Below, piece by piece: positions 51,092 to 60,076 of a stretch of DNA of 64,000 nt. The translations under genes and the position numbers were made by a program. The notes beneath the pieces are model-generated. The model did not search any database and was not told the origin of the DNA. It saw only the letters and a program-made list of their open reading frames with translations. Position 1 is the first letter of the stretch. Each line of letters begins with the position of its first letter. Origin of the DNA: Croceimicrobium sp965656185 (lineage in GTDB: Bacteria > Bacteroidota > Bacteroidia > Flavobacteriales > Schleiferiaceae); contig CBFHJH010000006.1 in NCBI GenBank assembly GCA_965656185.1, positions 62,001-126,000 of the forward strand, read 5' to 3'.

Positions 51092-52465
51092 TTATTCTGT
51101 ACACTCAAAACAGACATCATCTCGGTCCAAAAGCCAGATCAAAGCGGCTAAAGTGGCCGAGCCCATGGTAAACTCTCTTGGGTTTACCGCATCAAAAGTA
51201 TCTAAGGCCGAATGGTGCACTTCAAAGTATCGGTGACTGTCCGGTCTTAAGCCAATCAAAACAATATCGTCACTTTTCAGCTGACCGATATCGGCCCCCG
51301 AGCCGCCGCTAGCAAATTGGTAAATACCGTAGGGTTCTAATAATCGACGATAGGTTTTGATGCGTTCTACCATTTCGGGGCTTGTTTGCATACTAATTCC
51401 TTTGGGCGTAAATCCACCTCCATCACTTTCCATGGCAATAACGTGGCGTTTATCCATGTTCTTAGCGCCACGGGCGTAGACCTTAGCACCACTTAAACCG
51501 AATTCTTCATTCATAAACCAAACGAGGCGGAGAGTGCGCTTAATGGGGTATTTGAGTTTTTTGAGAAGATGTAGGGATTCTAAAGCGTGCATGCTACCGG
51601 CCCCGTCATCGTGTGCACCGGTTCCCAGCTCCCAAGAATCGATGTGGCCAGATACCAGGATGATCTCCTCGGGTCTTTCCGTTCCCGGTAGATCGGCAAT
51701 AAGGTTGTAGCTGTAATTGGAGTCGAGCCACTCGCAGTCCATTTCCAACTTCAACTTAAGCTTAGGATTATCCCGCAGTTTTTGGTGTAATAATTCAGCA
51801 TGATAGGTACTGAGTGCGGCGGCCGGCAGTTTTTTCACGTCGGGCGCATAGCGCATACTGCCAGTATGGGGATATTTATTCACACTGCTGGATAAGCTTC
51901 GTATTACCACTCCGATCGCGCCTTTTTTGGCTGCTTCAATGGTGCCTCCCCAGCGTTGTTTTACCGCTGAGCCATAGGCAAAACCGGTATTAATATAAGT
52001 GGGGTCCATCGGAATGTTGTAGAAGGCGATCTTACCCTTAAGGTCGAGGCTGTCTAAGGCTTCGAAACTGGGAATCTCTACTACCTCGCCTTGAAGTCCG
52101 CCAGCAGGAGTTGCAATAGAACCGCCCAATGCCGTTACGGCCAATTCTTCTTCGTCAATACCTTCAACGATCCAGGCTTTTTCCTGCGGACCTCTTACCC
52201 AATGCGGTACTTTTACGGCCTGTAAACTGGTTTCGAAGCCCATGGAATCCAGCTTACTCTTAAAATAAAGTAAAGATGAGGTGGCCTGTTCAGAACCGGC
52301 AAAGCGCGGGCCCATCCCGCAAAGTTCGCCAAGCCATTGGTATCCTTGTTGCTCGGTAAGCGCCAAGTTGTAAATTTCTCGAATACTTTGGGCCGTACTA
52401 TCTTCTTGAGCACTCGCCCAGCTAAGGCCTGCAAGGCAGAGGCCGATCACCATTTTCAATTTCAT
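51092..52465 (-). CDS. M28 family metallopeptidase (carboxypeptidase Q-like)
   Basis: 457 residues with a signal peptide (MVIGLCLAGLSWASAQ after MKLK). Zinc-binding residues: His and Asp in GHIDSWELGTGAHDDGAG (about 270-287), Glu-Glu in WFMNEEFGLSGA (about 315), Asp in AMESDGGG (about 345) and His in VHHSALDTFD (about 418). A PA-like insert lies around 130-220. It would be a secreted aminopeptidase or dipeptidase. The start is fixed by an ATGA overlap with the upstream DUF819 gene, so the two are coupled; together they may hydrolyse and take up peptides, which is inference. Confidence 0.93.
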   Translation of the reverse strand: MKLKMVIGLCLAGLSWASAQEDSTAQSIREIYNLALTEQQGYQWLGELCGMGPRFAGSEQATSSLLYFKSKLDSMGFETSLQAVKVPHWVRGPQEKAWIVEGIDEEELAVTALGGSIATPAGGLQGEVVEIPSFEALDSLDLKGKIAFYNIPMDPTYINTGFAYGSAVKQRWGGTIEAAKKGAIGVVIRSLSSSVNKYPHTGSMRYAPDVKKLPAAALSTYHAELLHQKLRDNPKLKLKLEMDCEWLDSNYSYNLIADLPGTERPEEIILVSGHIDSWELGTGAHDDGAGSMHALESLHLLKKLKYPIKRTLRLVWFMNEEFGLSGAKVYARGAKNMDKRHVIAMESDGGGFTPKGISMQTSPEMVERIKTYRRLLEPYGIYQFASGGSGADIGQLKSDDIVLIGLRPDSHRYFEVHHSALDTFDAVNPREFTMGSATLAALIWLLDRDDVCFECTE

Positions 52466-53868
52466 GTTGCTGCCATTTGCATTAAAATTCCACAGATGTA
52501 GGCGCCATAAGTTCCTAAAGCGTACCCTAGTACTGCCAATAGAACGCCCACCGGAGCTAAGCTCGGGTGAAAAGCGGCTGCCACTACCGGCGCAGAGGCG
52601 GCTCCGCCAATATTTGCTTTAGAGCCTACAGCTAAGAAGAAGAAGGGTGCTTTGATCAATTTACCTACGATAAATAGTAGGGCTACGTGAAAGGCCATCC
52701 AGGTTAGACCTACCAAGAATAAGCCAGGGTTTTCGAAAATCCCTAGAATGTTCATTTTCATACCAATGGTCACAACCAAAATATAAATGAATACACTGCC
52801 CACTTTAGAGGCTCCTGCTCCTTCATAATTTCGCACCGAGGTAAAAGAAAGCCCAATACCGATGGTAGTGGCGATCACGATTAGCCAAAAGAAGCCACTT
52901 CCTAGACTAAAGCGCTCCGCTAAATAAGGTGCATGTTCGCTAATGGCTGGTGCAATCACATCGGATAACAAATGAGCCAGACCGGTAGCTCCAAAAGCAA
53001 TACCAAGGATAACGGTGAGATCCACAAAGCTGGCAATACGCGCGATCTTCTGCGAAAACTCTTGCATGTGTTCCTTTAGGCTGGTTACCGCGCGGGCGTC
53101 GGCTTTGAAGAATTTATCGATGCTATCCGACTTCCCAACTCCCAGTAAAAGGAAGGCCATCCAGATCTCAGCCACAATGATATCTACTGTGATCATAACC
53201 GAGTAGATCTTTCCGGAAATCAGGTTATCGTCGCCACTAAAGATCTCGTACATCGCGGCCTGATTTGCGCCGCCCCCGATCCAGGAACCGGCAATAGTAG
53301 TCATGCCTCGCCATATTTCATCGGTTCCCGCACCAACGATTTCGGGCGCTACTGCACTAAAGATCAAGATCGCTAAAGGTCCCCCAATAATAACACCAAC
53401 CGTTCCCGTGAAGAACATGATCAATGCTTTAGGCCCTAGACGAAAAACTTCTTTGAGGTTAATGCTGAGGGTTAATAAGATCAAACTGGCCGGCAATAGA
53501 TAGCGTGAAGCCACGAAATACAATTGCGATTTACCCATGAAGGGCTCGATCAAATGGCCGTCGATCTCATTATTTATAACGTAATTTTTAAATGCTTTGA
53601 AGCTGTTTATATCAGCCATGGCGTAGCCTTCGCTCATCAAAAACTCTTTGGCTGCTTCCACATCGATCCAATGGGGAGAAATGATGCCGAAGGTGCTAAA
53701 TAGGGAAGGCAAGAAATAGCACAGTAAAAGGGTGGGTATTATGGTATAAAACTTCTTAAATCGCTCCATTTCACTGGTGCGAAAGATCAATAAAAGTAAA
53801 GCCATTAAAATACCAAAGACCACCGCGTCATTGGTGATCAAGGGAATATCCGATACTACTTCTTCCAT
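52462..53868 (-). CDS. DUF819 family integral membrane protein
   Basis: 468 residues with about eleven hydrophobic segments. DUF819 features are ALIMFFTGTVGVIIGGPLAI near residue 150, GSWIGGGANQAAMYEIF near residue 195 and the C-terminal GSKANIGGAASAPVVAAAF. The repeated GG-N motifs in broken helices recall sodium-coupled carriers, but the substrate is unknown. Its stop overlaps the M28 peptidase start by four bases. Upstream, TACATTTG on the minus strand (53891-53898) is a plausible -7 element. Confidence 0.9.
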   Translation of the reverse strand: MEEVVSDIPLITNDAVVFGILMALLLLIFRTSEMERFKKFYTIIPTLLLCYFLPSLFSTFGIISPHWIDVEAAKEFLMSEGYAMADINSFKAFKNYVINNEIDGHLIEPFMGKSQLYFVASRYLLPASLILLTLSINLKEVFRLGPKALIMFFTGTVGVIIGGPLAILIFSAVAPEIVGAGTDEIWRGMTTIAGSWIGGGANQAAMYEIFSGDDNLISGKIYSVMITVDIIVAEIWMAFLLLGVGKSDSIDKFFKADARAVTSLKEHMQEFSQKIARIASFVDLTVILGIAFGATGLAHLLSDVIAPAISEHAPYLAERFSLGSGFFWLIVIATTIGIGLSFTSVRNYEGAGASKVGSVFIYILVVTIGMKMNILGIFENPGLFLVGLTWMAFHVALLFIVGKLIKAPFFFLAVGSKANIGGAASAPVVAAAFHPSLAPVGVLLAVLGYALGTYGAYICGILMQMAAT

Positions 53869-53890
53869 TTGTTTTTTTGGATTTGAAGCC

Positions 53891-53898
53891 CAAATGTA
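53891..53898 (-). promoter_or_regulatory. Putative -7 element of the DUF819-peptidase operon
   Basis: TACATTTG on the minus strand matches TAnnTTTG, 22 bases upstream of the DUF819 start, between this operon and the end of mutS2. Confidence 0.45.
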
Positions 53899-53915
53899 AG
53901 GATTGCCGCTCTAAG

Positions 53916-56243
53916 CTATTTTTTTCCCTTATTTTCTTGTTTGGCTTTGCCTTTCGGCGGATGCGACTTTTGCGAGCTGCCTTGCTTGGGTTGAACTTGA
54001 TGCTTCTTTCGATTCTTTTTTTCTGGGCCCTTCTTAGTATCCGGTGCAGACTGTTCTTGAGGCTTTGAGGGAGCTTCGTTCTTTTTGGCTTTCTCACTAA
54101 AGCTCTTTTTGCGCTTTTTACGTTTGGGTTTTTGGCCAAGTTGGGCATCGGCGCGAACAAACTTTTCCCGCTCCATTAAACTGGTCATGTTTCCGCCAAG
54201 GGCGACTAAATACTTTTCCCCTTTCTTCTCAATTACTTGACCTTTAATACCCGAGTCGACGATCTGGACCTCTTGGCCCACTTTTATTTCCTCTTGTAAA
54301 AGTTTATTGAGCTTTTGACTGTGCTGCTTCACCTCTTTGCGATGACTTTGCCCTTCTTCCTTTTGTACTTCACCGGAGCGCTGGTTAAGCATGGCGATAA
54401 AGCGCGCCACCACTTCCTTCTTATCCTTCTGACCTTTTTGGTCCATCCAGGAATCGATCAACTTGTGGAAGCGCTGACCCCAATACATCTGGCGGTCCTG
54501 CTCTTCATTAAGCTTACTGTGCTTTTTAACTTTCTCTTCAAGTTTGGCAATGCGCTCTTCTTGGGCCTTTTCCAATTTTCGAAGTTTTTGCAGCTCGGCT
54601 TCCTGCGCTTTCCGCACCTTTTCGATCGCTACTTTATCTTGTTGGATCTGCACCAATAATTTGTCTACTTCCAAGGTATTCTGCTGCACTCTTCCCCGAG
54701 CATCCTGAATGATATGCTTAGGAATCCCGCTCCGTTGAGCAACTTCAAAGGTGTAGGAGCTGCCGGGTTGACCGATCTGTAATTCGTAACGCGGATTGAA
54801 AGTACTGCGCTCAAAGAGCATGGCCCCGTTTACCACTCCGGGCGTTTCCGCCGCCAAGGCCTTAATTGCATTAAAGTGGGTAGTCATAATGCCATAAGCA
54901 CCATAGGCATTTAAGCGTTCCAGAAACACCTGGGCTAGGGCCGACCCTAACTCTGGATCTGAACCGGAGCCAAATTCATCGACGAGCAACAGAGTTTGAG
55001 AGTCAGTATAAGTGAGGAAATGCTCCATTTTTTGCAGTTTGGAGCTATAAGTACTGAGTTCGTTTTCGATACTTTGTGCGTCGCCAATGTCGCCCATTAA
55101 TTGCTCAAATAGGCAAAACTTCGAATCGGGGTGAACCGGTACGGCCAAGCCACTTTGCAGCATGATCTGCAGCAGACCCACCGTTTTTAAGGAAAGCGAT
55201 TTACCACCGGCATTAGGTCCGCTGATCACTAAAATGCGTTGCTTTTGGTCTAGCTCAAGCTGGAGTGGAACGGTAGTTTTTTCTTTCTCCTTATTAAAAT
55301 GTCTTAAGACTGGATTGTAAGCGTCCTTTAAATAAAGGTATTTTTCGGGGCCTATCTCGGGGTAGCAAGCCTCTTCCCGTTTGGCAAAAAGCGCTTTAGC
55401 CCGGCTAAAGTCCAACCAAATCAGGTGTTCGCTAATTTGCTCTAGGTGCTCCCGATAAGGCGCTAATAAGCCGCTTAACTCCCGCAATATTCTTTTGATT
55501 TCCTCCTTCTCCGCTTCCAGAAGTTCGGCGATCTCATTGTTGATCTCTACCGTTTCACCGGGTTCAATAAAAGATATGCTATGACGATTCGAGCTACCGT
55601 GCAAGATCCCTTGAACTTGCCCTTTGTAAGCGGCCTGAATCGCTAAGACTCTTCTGTCTTCTGAAACAGTTTCATCAAAATCGGCAATGTATCCTTTGTC
55701 GCGCCACTTCTTTAATACCCGATTAAAGATCCGGTCGGCCGAAGCTCTCTTCTTTACTAGGTCGCGGCGGATACGGTTCAAGGCGGGAGAGGCATTAGAC
55801 CTTACTACTCCGCGTTCGTCTAGGACACGATCTATTTCCTCGATGATAAACTTCTCGGAAGGAAGGAACTTGAGGCGTTCCCAAAGGGCGGGAAGGCGTT
55901 CCTTTTTGTTTTGCACAAAACGCTCTAAGTGACGGTAGTTTAGCGCGGTGCTGCGTATATCAGCAAATTGCTCTTCTCGCAAAGCATGCCCGCGAATACT
56001 GAGTTTAGATAAAAAGGAATCTAAACTGGGGAACTCGGCCGAGGGAAAACTTTCATCCGATAACAATAAAGCCAAGATCTCATCACTTTCCGCAATGGCG
56101 GTAGAAAGAGCTGCATCATCTTCAACTGGCGCCAAGCTTAAAGCAAGGTCCTTAGTTCTTGAATTGGAACAGAAGGAGGCCAATTCATTGCGGATAAAGT
56201 TAAAATCGAGCGCTTGGGCCAGATCGGGCGGATAGAGTCGCAA
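53916..56243 (-). CDS. mutS2: MutS2-type DNA-binding ATPase lacking a Smr domain
   Basis: 775 residues. N-terminal core (about 1-320) as in MutS2. ATPase: Walker A GPNAGGKSLSLKTVG (about 341-355), then STYSSKLQKMEHFL, Walker B TLLLVDEFGSGSDPELGSAL (about 420-439) and TTHFNAIKALA. A long coiled coil spans about 500-610, followed by a KOW-like segment (VGQEVQIVDSGIKGQVIEKK) to about 685. In place of the usual C-terminal Smr nuclease domain there is a Lys/Gln/Ser-rich disordered tail of about 85 residues. MutS2 acts in recombination suppression or ribosome rescue, not mismatch repair. Without Smr the nuclease function is probably absent. Confidence 0.92.
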   Translation of the reverse strand: MRLYPPDLAQALDFNFIRNELASFCSNSRTKDLALSLAPVEDDAALSTAIAESDEILALLLSDESFPSAEFPSLDSFLSKLSIRGHALREEQFADIRSTALNYRHLERFVQNKKERLPALWERLKFLPSEKFIIEEIDRVLDERGVVRSNASPALNRIRRDLVKKRASADRIFNRVLKKWRDKGYIADFDETVSEDRRVLAIQAAYKGQVQGILHGSSNRHSISFIEPGETVEINNEIAELLEAEKEEIKRILRELSGLLAPYREHLEQISEHLIWLDFSRAKALFAKREEACYPEIGPEKYLYLKDAYNPVLRHFNKEKEKTTVPLQLELDQKQRILVISGPNAGGKSLSLKTVGLLQIMLQSGLAVPVHPDSKFCLFEQLMGDIGDAQSIENELSTYSSKLQKMEHFLTYTDSQTLLLVDEFGSGSDPELGSALAQVFLERLNAYGAYGIMTTHFNAIKALAAETPGVVNGAMLFERSTFNPRYELQIGQPGSSYTFEVAQRSGIPKHIIQDARGRVQQNTLEVDKLLVQIQQDKVAIEKVRKAQEAELQKLRKLEKAQEERIAKLEEKVKKHSKLNEEQDRQMYWGQRFHKLIDSWMDQKGQKDKKEVVARFIAMLNQRSGEVQKEEGQSHRKEVKQHSQKLNKLLQEEIKVGQEVQIVDSGIKGQVIEKKGEKYLVALGGNMTSLMEREKFVRADAQLGQKPKRKKRKKSFSEKAKKNEAPSKPQEQSAPDTKKGPEKKNRKKHQVQPKQGSSQKSHPPKGKAKQENKGKK

Positions 56244-56331
56244 AAAGTTTAATTTTTCACAAAATAAAGACTTAGACGCGAGATTGTTCGCTAAGGCCTG
56301 GGATAATAGTGGGTCTAAGAAGCAATACCTT

Positions 56332-56360
56332 GCTCAACCTAAAATTATTGTTGGTTGAGC
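56332..56360. repeat. Inverted repeat upstream of the interrupted sulfotransferase
   Basis: GCTCAACC (56332-56339), 13-base loop, GGTTGAGC (56353-56360). It has no T tract, so it is probably not a terminator. It lies in the 261-base space between mutS2 and the sulfotransferase, which otherwise shows no gene. Confidence 0.4.
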
Positions 56361-56504
56361 CTTAGTAGGCATCAAAGTGCTCCTAGGCGAAGAATGTTTG
56401 TCGAGTAGATCATACCATTTAACGGGCAGTAATTCCAATCAGTCGATTTAGATTTAAAGCGCAACTACTTCTCTTTAAGATTGTACTGTCATTAAAACCA
56501 GGTC

Positions 56505-57278
56505 ATGAAACTATTAAAACACATCAATCACAATTACGGAGGATATGCCCGTGAGGCTTACACCGACTTATTGAGCGCTTATAAGGGATCAGTAGATCAT
56601 GAGCAGAAGTTCGTGCTCTTTGGGCGAGGTTGTACCGGAAGCACTTTACTCACGGACCTATTAAACTCGACTGACCAGGTAAAGTGCGACAAAGAGATTT
56701 TTAATCGTCCGATATGGCAGGTTGAAAGCTTTTTGAAGAATCGCGCCAAGCTCTTTTCAGAGCCCATTTATGGCTTTAAATTACTTTCTTACCAATTGCG
56801 CAATTTAATTAAGCCGAGTGATGCCAATGAGTTTTTAAGATACTTATCGGAAGACCTTGGTTATAAGATCATTTTCCTGCGAAGAAAAGATCTTTTAAGA
56901 CAGACCCTTTCGAAGCATTATGCAATGCATCGCAAGTCGTAGCACGATAAGGGTAATGATCAGGAGCGTCCTAAAATGCGGGTTAATATCGCTCGACTAC
57001 TGCACAACCTGCAAGAGGGCCGGATGTTGGACTGGTGCGAGGAAGAAGCTTTAGAGGGATTAGATTATCTCACCGTAACCTATGAAGAGGATTTGAAGGA
57101 TCAAGCGAATCAATTAAAGAGGATTGAGCGTCTACGGGACTATTTAGGGCTAGACCATTTTGAGCCCAAAACGAGATTGCGAAAGATCACCACAAACAAA
57201 CTCGAAGACTTTATCGAGAATGTCGAGGAACTTCGAGCGGAACTCAGAAAGACTCCTTACCGTCTATCAATAGACTAA
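56505..57278 (+). pseudogene. Sulfotransferase interrupted by an in-frame amber stop
   Basis: One frame of 258 codons holds a complete sulfotransferase except for TAG at 56940-56942 (codon 146). The first part (145 residues) has the PAPS 5'-phosphosulfate loop FGRGCTGSTLLTDLLN near residues 37-52 and the 3'-phosphate region IIFLRRKDLLRQTLSKHYAM near residue 125. After the TAG the frame continues HDKGNDQERPKMRVNIAR and then the C-terminal half (LTVTYEEDL, about residue 188) to a normal TAA. In related Stf0-like enzymes a Trp-His pair occurs after this helix, so TAG probably arose from TGG (Trp) by one base change. It may be a fresh pseudogene or a sequence error. Amber readthrough is less likely. 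Confidence 0.8.
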
Positions 57279-57289
57279 TCTTACTATCA

Positions 57290-57314
57290 AATTGGTCAAT
57301 TAGAAAGACCAATT
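57290..57314 (+). terminator. Possible AT-rich terminator after the sulfotransferase
   Basis: AATTGGTC, loop AATTAGAAA, GACCAATT (8-bp perfect stem), followed by ATTAAGTTTT. The stem is weak, but it lies 12 bases after the stop. Confidence 0.4.
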
Positions 57315-57458
57315 ATTAAGTTTTAAACCGATAAAAGATTTCTGCTGCTTTTTCATTCGTCGGCCAAAATGACCATTTCAACCGGTTCCAAGCCTTCTTC
57401 AACGAATTAAGTAAAAACACCTGTTCAGATTGAGGATTTTCGTTGAAAATTCAAAATT

Positions 57459-57602
57459 ATGCTAGCTGCATTGTATTTACCTTCCTTTCTCTTGTTCATA
57501 TTATCTTTTTTCGCATCGATAGTAAGGAAAAAAGCGCCAAATATTTACAAGGAGCCCGAGGAAGACTCTAGACTTAATTTCCGAACGCTTTTTTGGGTAT
57601 AA
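57459..57602 (+). CDS. 47-residue putative membrane protein
   Basis: Starts MLAALYLPSFLLFILSFFAS, with one hydrophobic helix about residues 5-22. A basic RKK follows, then an acidic cytoplasmic-like tail (YKEPEEDSRLN) ending RTLFWV. It fills part of the 328-base space between the interrupted sulfotransferase and lysS and converges on lysS. There is no recognised family and only a weak ribosome site, so it is a plausible but unproven small gene. Confidence 0.45.
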   Translation: MLAALYLPSFLLFILSFFASIVRKKAPNIYKEPEEDSRLNFRTLFWV

Positions 57603-57606
57603 GGAA

Positions 57607-59331
57607 TTAAGTTAACTTAACCAATAGGCGTTGCTCGTCCTTTTCCACTAAAATCCATCCGTTTTTCGTTAAGCTTTTCACGGCTTTATCCCACTGCTTA
57701 TTCGACAAGCCCGCTTTTTCTTTTAAGGCCATTAGGTCCATTTCGCCTTCGGGCTTTAGGATTTCGAAAACCAGCTTTTCATTGTCGTTTAATTCAACTT
57801 TTTTCTCCGCCTTTTTCTCTGGTTTCATTTGAGGGAAGAAGAGTACTTCTTGGATGCTTGCATTGTTGGTAAGCATCATAGTTAAGCGGTCGATCCCGAT
57901 ACCCATTCCGGAAGTTGGAGGCATGCCGTATTCCAGGGCACGAATAAAGTCTTGGTCGATAAACATCGCTTCATCATCACCTTTCTCACTGAGGCGTAAT
58001 TGCTCCTCAAAACGCTCTCTTTGGTCGATGGGATCATTAAGCTCGGAGTAAGCATTGGCCACTTCTTTACCATTGATCATCAACTCGAAGCGTTCGGTGT
58101 ATTCTGGGTTATCGCGGTGCTTCTTGCACAAAGGCGACATTTCTACCGGGTAATCGATAATGAAGGTGGGTTGGATATAATTGGGCTCGCATTTCTCACC
58201 AAAGATCTCGTCGATCAACTTACCCTTACCCATGCTGTCTTCTACTTCAATACCGAGGTCCTTGCAAATGGCACGAAGCTCTACCTCATTTTTTCCATCA
58301 ATATCATGGCCGGTGTGCTCTAAGATGGCATCGCGCATCGTAACGCGGGCAAAAGGCGCTTGGAAATTGAGCTTTTTGTCGCCCAATTCTACCTCGGTGT
58401 CTCCTTTATTAACCGACTTCACCACATGCTCCAACATGCGCTCGGTAAAGTCCATCATCCAGAAATAATCTTTGTAGGCCACGTAGATCTCCATTACCGT
58501 AAACTCTGGATTATGGGTGCGGTCCATACCCTCATTTCGGAAGTCCTTGGCAAATTCATAAACGCCCTCAAAACCGCCCACGATCAAGCGCTTTAGATAA
58601 AGTTCATTAGCGATGCGGAGGTAGAGAGGAATATTTAAAGCATTGTGGTGGGTAACGAATGGACGCGCCGCAGCCCCACCAGGAATAGGCTGTAGAATGG
58701 GAGTTTCAACCTCTAAATAATCGTATGAATTGAAAAACTCGCGCATGGCATTCATGATGCGAGTGCGAGTGGTAAAAGTCTGTTTTACCTGATCATTTAC
58801 CACTAAGTCTACGTAGCGCATACGGTAGCGCTGCTCGGGGTCGGTAAAGGCATCATATACATTCCCTTCCTCATCCTTTTTAACAATGGGCAAAGGACGC
58901 AAAGACTTACTTAGAACGGTAAGGTTGGTGGCTTCAATGGTTATTTCACCCAGCTGGGTGCGGAATACCTTGCCTTCTATGCCAATAAAGTCGCCAATAT
59001 CCAAGTGGCGCTTGAAGACCACATTGTAAAGGTCTTTGTTCTCATCAGGACAAAGTACATCGCGGTTCAGGTAAACCTGGATGCGCCCCTGACTGTCCAT
59101 AATGTCCAGGAAAGAGGCCTTCCCCATAATTCGCTTAGTCATGATACGTCCGCTAAGGCTTACCTTCTCCCAATTGGCATCTTCCTCATTGGCGGCAAAG
59201 CCCTCTAATACGGCAGTCGAGTAATGACTAGCCTTGTATTCGGCGGCAGGATAAGGCTCGATGCCCATCTGCCGTAAGGCTTTTAAGGATTCGCGTCTTT
59301 GTACTTCTTGTTCAGATAATTGCTGACTCAT
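57607..59331 (-). CDS. lysS: Lysyl-tRNA synthetase (class II)
   Basis: 574 residues. The N-terminal OB-fold anticodon-binding domain (about 50-150) includes SLSGRIMTKRIMGKASFLDI. The catalytic core has class II motif 2 (FAKDFRNEGMDRTHNPEFTV) and motif 3 (GMPPTSGMGIGIDRLTMML). After the core, residues about 507-574 form a further domain (LNDNEKLVFEILKPEGEMDL, KQWDKAVKSL) that looks like a winged helix and is an appendage found in many Bacteroidota LysS proteins. TACTTTTG on the minus strand at 59351-59358 is a likely -7 element, giving a leader of about 15 bases. Confidence 0.97.
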   Translation of the reverse strand: MSQQLSEQEVQRRESLKALRQMGIEPYPAAEYKASHYSTAVLEGFAANEEDANWEKVSLSGRIMTKRIMGKASFLDIMDSQGRIQVYLNRDVLCPDENKDLYNVVFKRHLDIGDFIGIEGKVFRTQLGEITIEATNLTVLSKSLRPLPIVKKDEEGNVYDAFTDPEQRYRMRYVDLVVNDQVKQTFTTRTRIMNAMREFFNSYDYLEVETPILQPIPGGAAARPFVTHHNALNIPLYLRIANELYLKRLIVGGFEGVYEFAKDFRNEGMDRTHNPEFTVMEIYVAYKDYFWMMDFTERMLEHVVKSVNKGDTEVELGDKKLNFQAPFARVTMRDAILEHTGHDIDGKNEVELRAICKDLGIEVEDSMGKGKLIDEIFGEKCEPNYIQPTFIIDYPVEMSPLCKKHRDNPEYTERFELMINGKEVANAYSELNDPIDQRERFEEQLRLSEKGDDEAMFIDQDFIRALEYGMPPTSGMGIGIDRLTMMLTNNASIQEVLFFPQMKPEKKAEKKVELNDNEKLVFEILKPEGEMDLMALKEKAGLSNKQWDKAVKSLTKNGWILVEKDEQRLLVKLT

Positions 59332-59350
59332 GACCGGCTTAAATTTCGCG

Positions 59351-59358
59351 CAAAAGTA
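59351..59358 (-). promoter_or_regulatory. Putative -7 element of lysS
   Basis: TACTTTTG on the minus strand followed by CGCG, 19 bases upstream of the lysS ATG; matches TAnnTTTG. Confidence 0.5.
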
Positions 59359-59472
59359 CCTAAAATAAAGAGTATAAGCCTAGGCTATCGGTCGCTTCTA
59401 TTTGGGGAAAGGGCTTATCAATTAGACTAAATCAAATTGAGGGCAACGAGATTCATCGGTCTACAATAAGAA

Positions 59473-60075
59473 TTAGAGCAGATAAGTGCTGGCATAGACC
59501 AAAACAAGGCCGGTAATAAAGCCCCAAATCAATTCTTTTCCATTATGCGCTCCGAGCGCCAATCGGGCACTGGCGATCAAGCCTCCTAAAACCAGGAATA
59601 CCGCAATAAAGGGCAGCAGGTTAATAGCATATTTAGCAGATACGGCTAGTAGTAAGCCCAGAAACCCGCCAAAGCCGGCCATGTGGGCGCTGGGCTTCAT
59701 GCTACCGAGCATAAGGAGGTGGAGCAAGATCACTGCAGCGCTGCCGGTTAAAAAAAGATAAGCTTCCGCCGCAAGGCCAGCTTGCCGAATAAGATTCGCG
59801 GTAAAAAAGAAGCAAAAGGCACCAACGGCATAGGGCCATTTGCGGTCTGCTGCATTTTCCATCATAAGGCTGCCAATCACCCCAAAGCGATAAAAAAGTA
59901 AACTGATCAAGACCGGAATTAAATAGGTGCCGGCAAAAACCATTAATAAGGACAGCACCACTATTTGCCGATCGTAATGGTAGGGCAAATAGCGTAAAAT
60001 GAAGAAAATGCCCACCAAGGGATATATTGCCGGGTGGAAGAGGATCGAAATAGCTTTGGCTAGGGCGCGGTTCAT
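59473..60075 (-). CDS. PAP2-like integral membrane protein
   Basis: 200 residues with about six hydrophobic segments. PAP2-superfamily-like motifs are PSAHMAGFGG (about 127-136, C2-like PSxH) and SARLALGAHNGKELIWG (about 167-183, C3-like with the His). The classical C3 Ser-Arg is shifted and C1 (K-x6-RP) is reduced to NAADRKWPY, so phosphatase activity is uncertain. It begins one base after the rpoN stop and is probably co-transcribed with it. Its substrate could be a lipid phosphate, by family. Confidence 0.75.
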   Translation of the reverse strand: MNRALAKAISILFHPAIYPLVGIFFILRYLPYHYDRQIVVLSLLMVFAGTYLIPVLISLLFYRFGVIGSLMMENAADRKWPYAVGAFCFFFTANLIRQAGLAAEAYLFLTGSAAVILLHLLMLGSMKPSAHMAGFGGFLGLLLAVSAKYAINLLPFIAVFLVLGGLIASARLALGAHNGKELIWGFITGLVLVYASTYLL

Positions 60076-60076
60076 T

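Noticed and set aside
53828..54160. Arg/Lys-rich 110-codon frame overlapping the mutS2 tail
   Set aside because: Alternate-frame reading of the lysine-rich mutS2 tail; its end also crosses into the DUF819 gene start.
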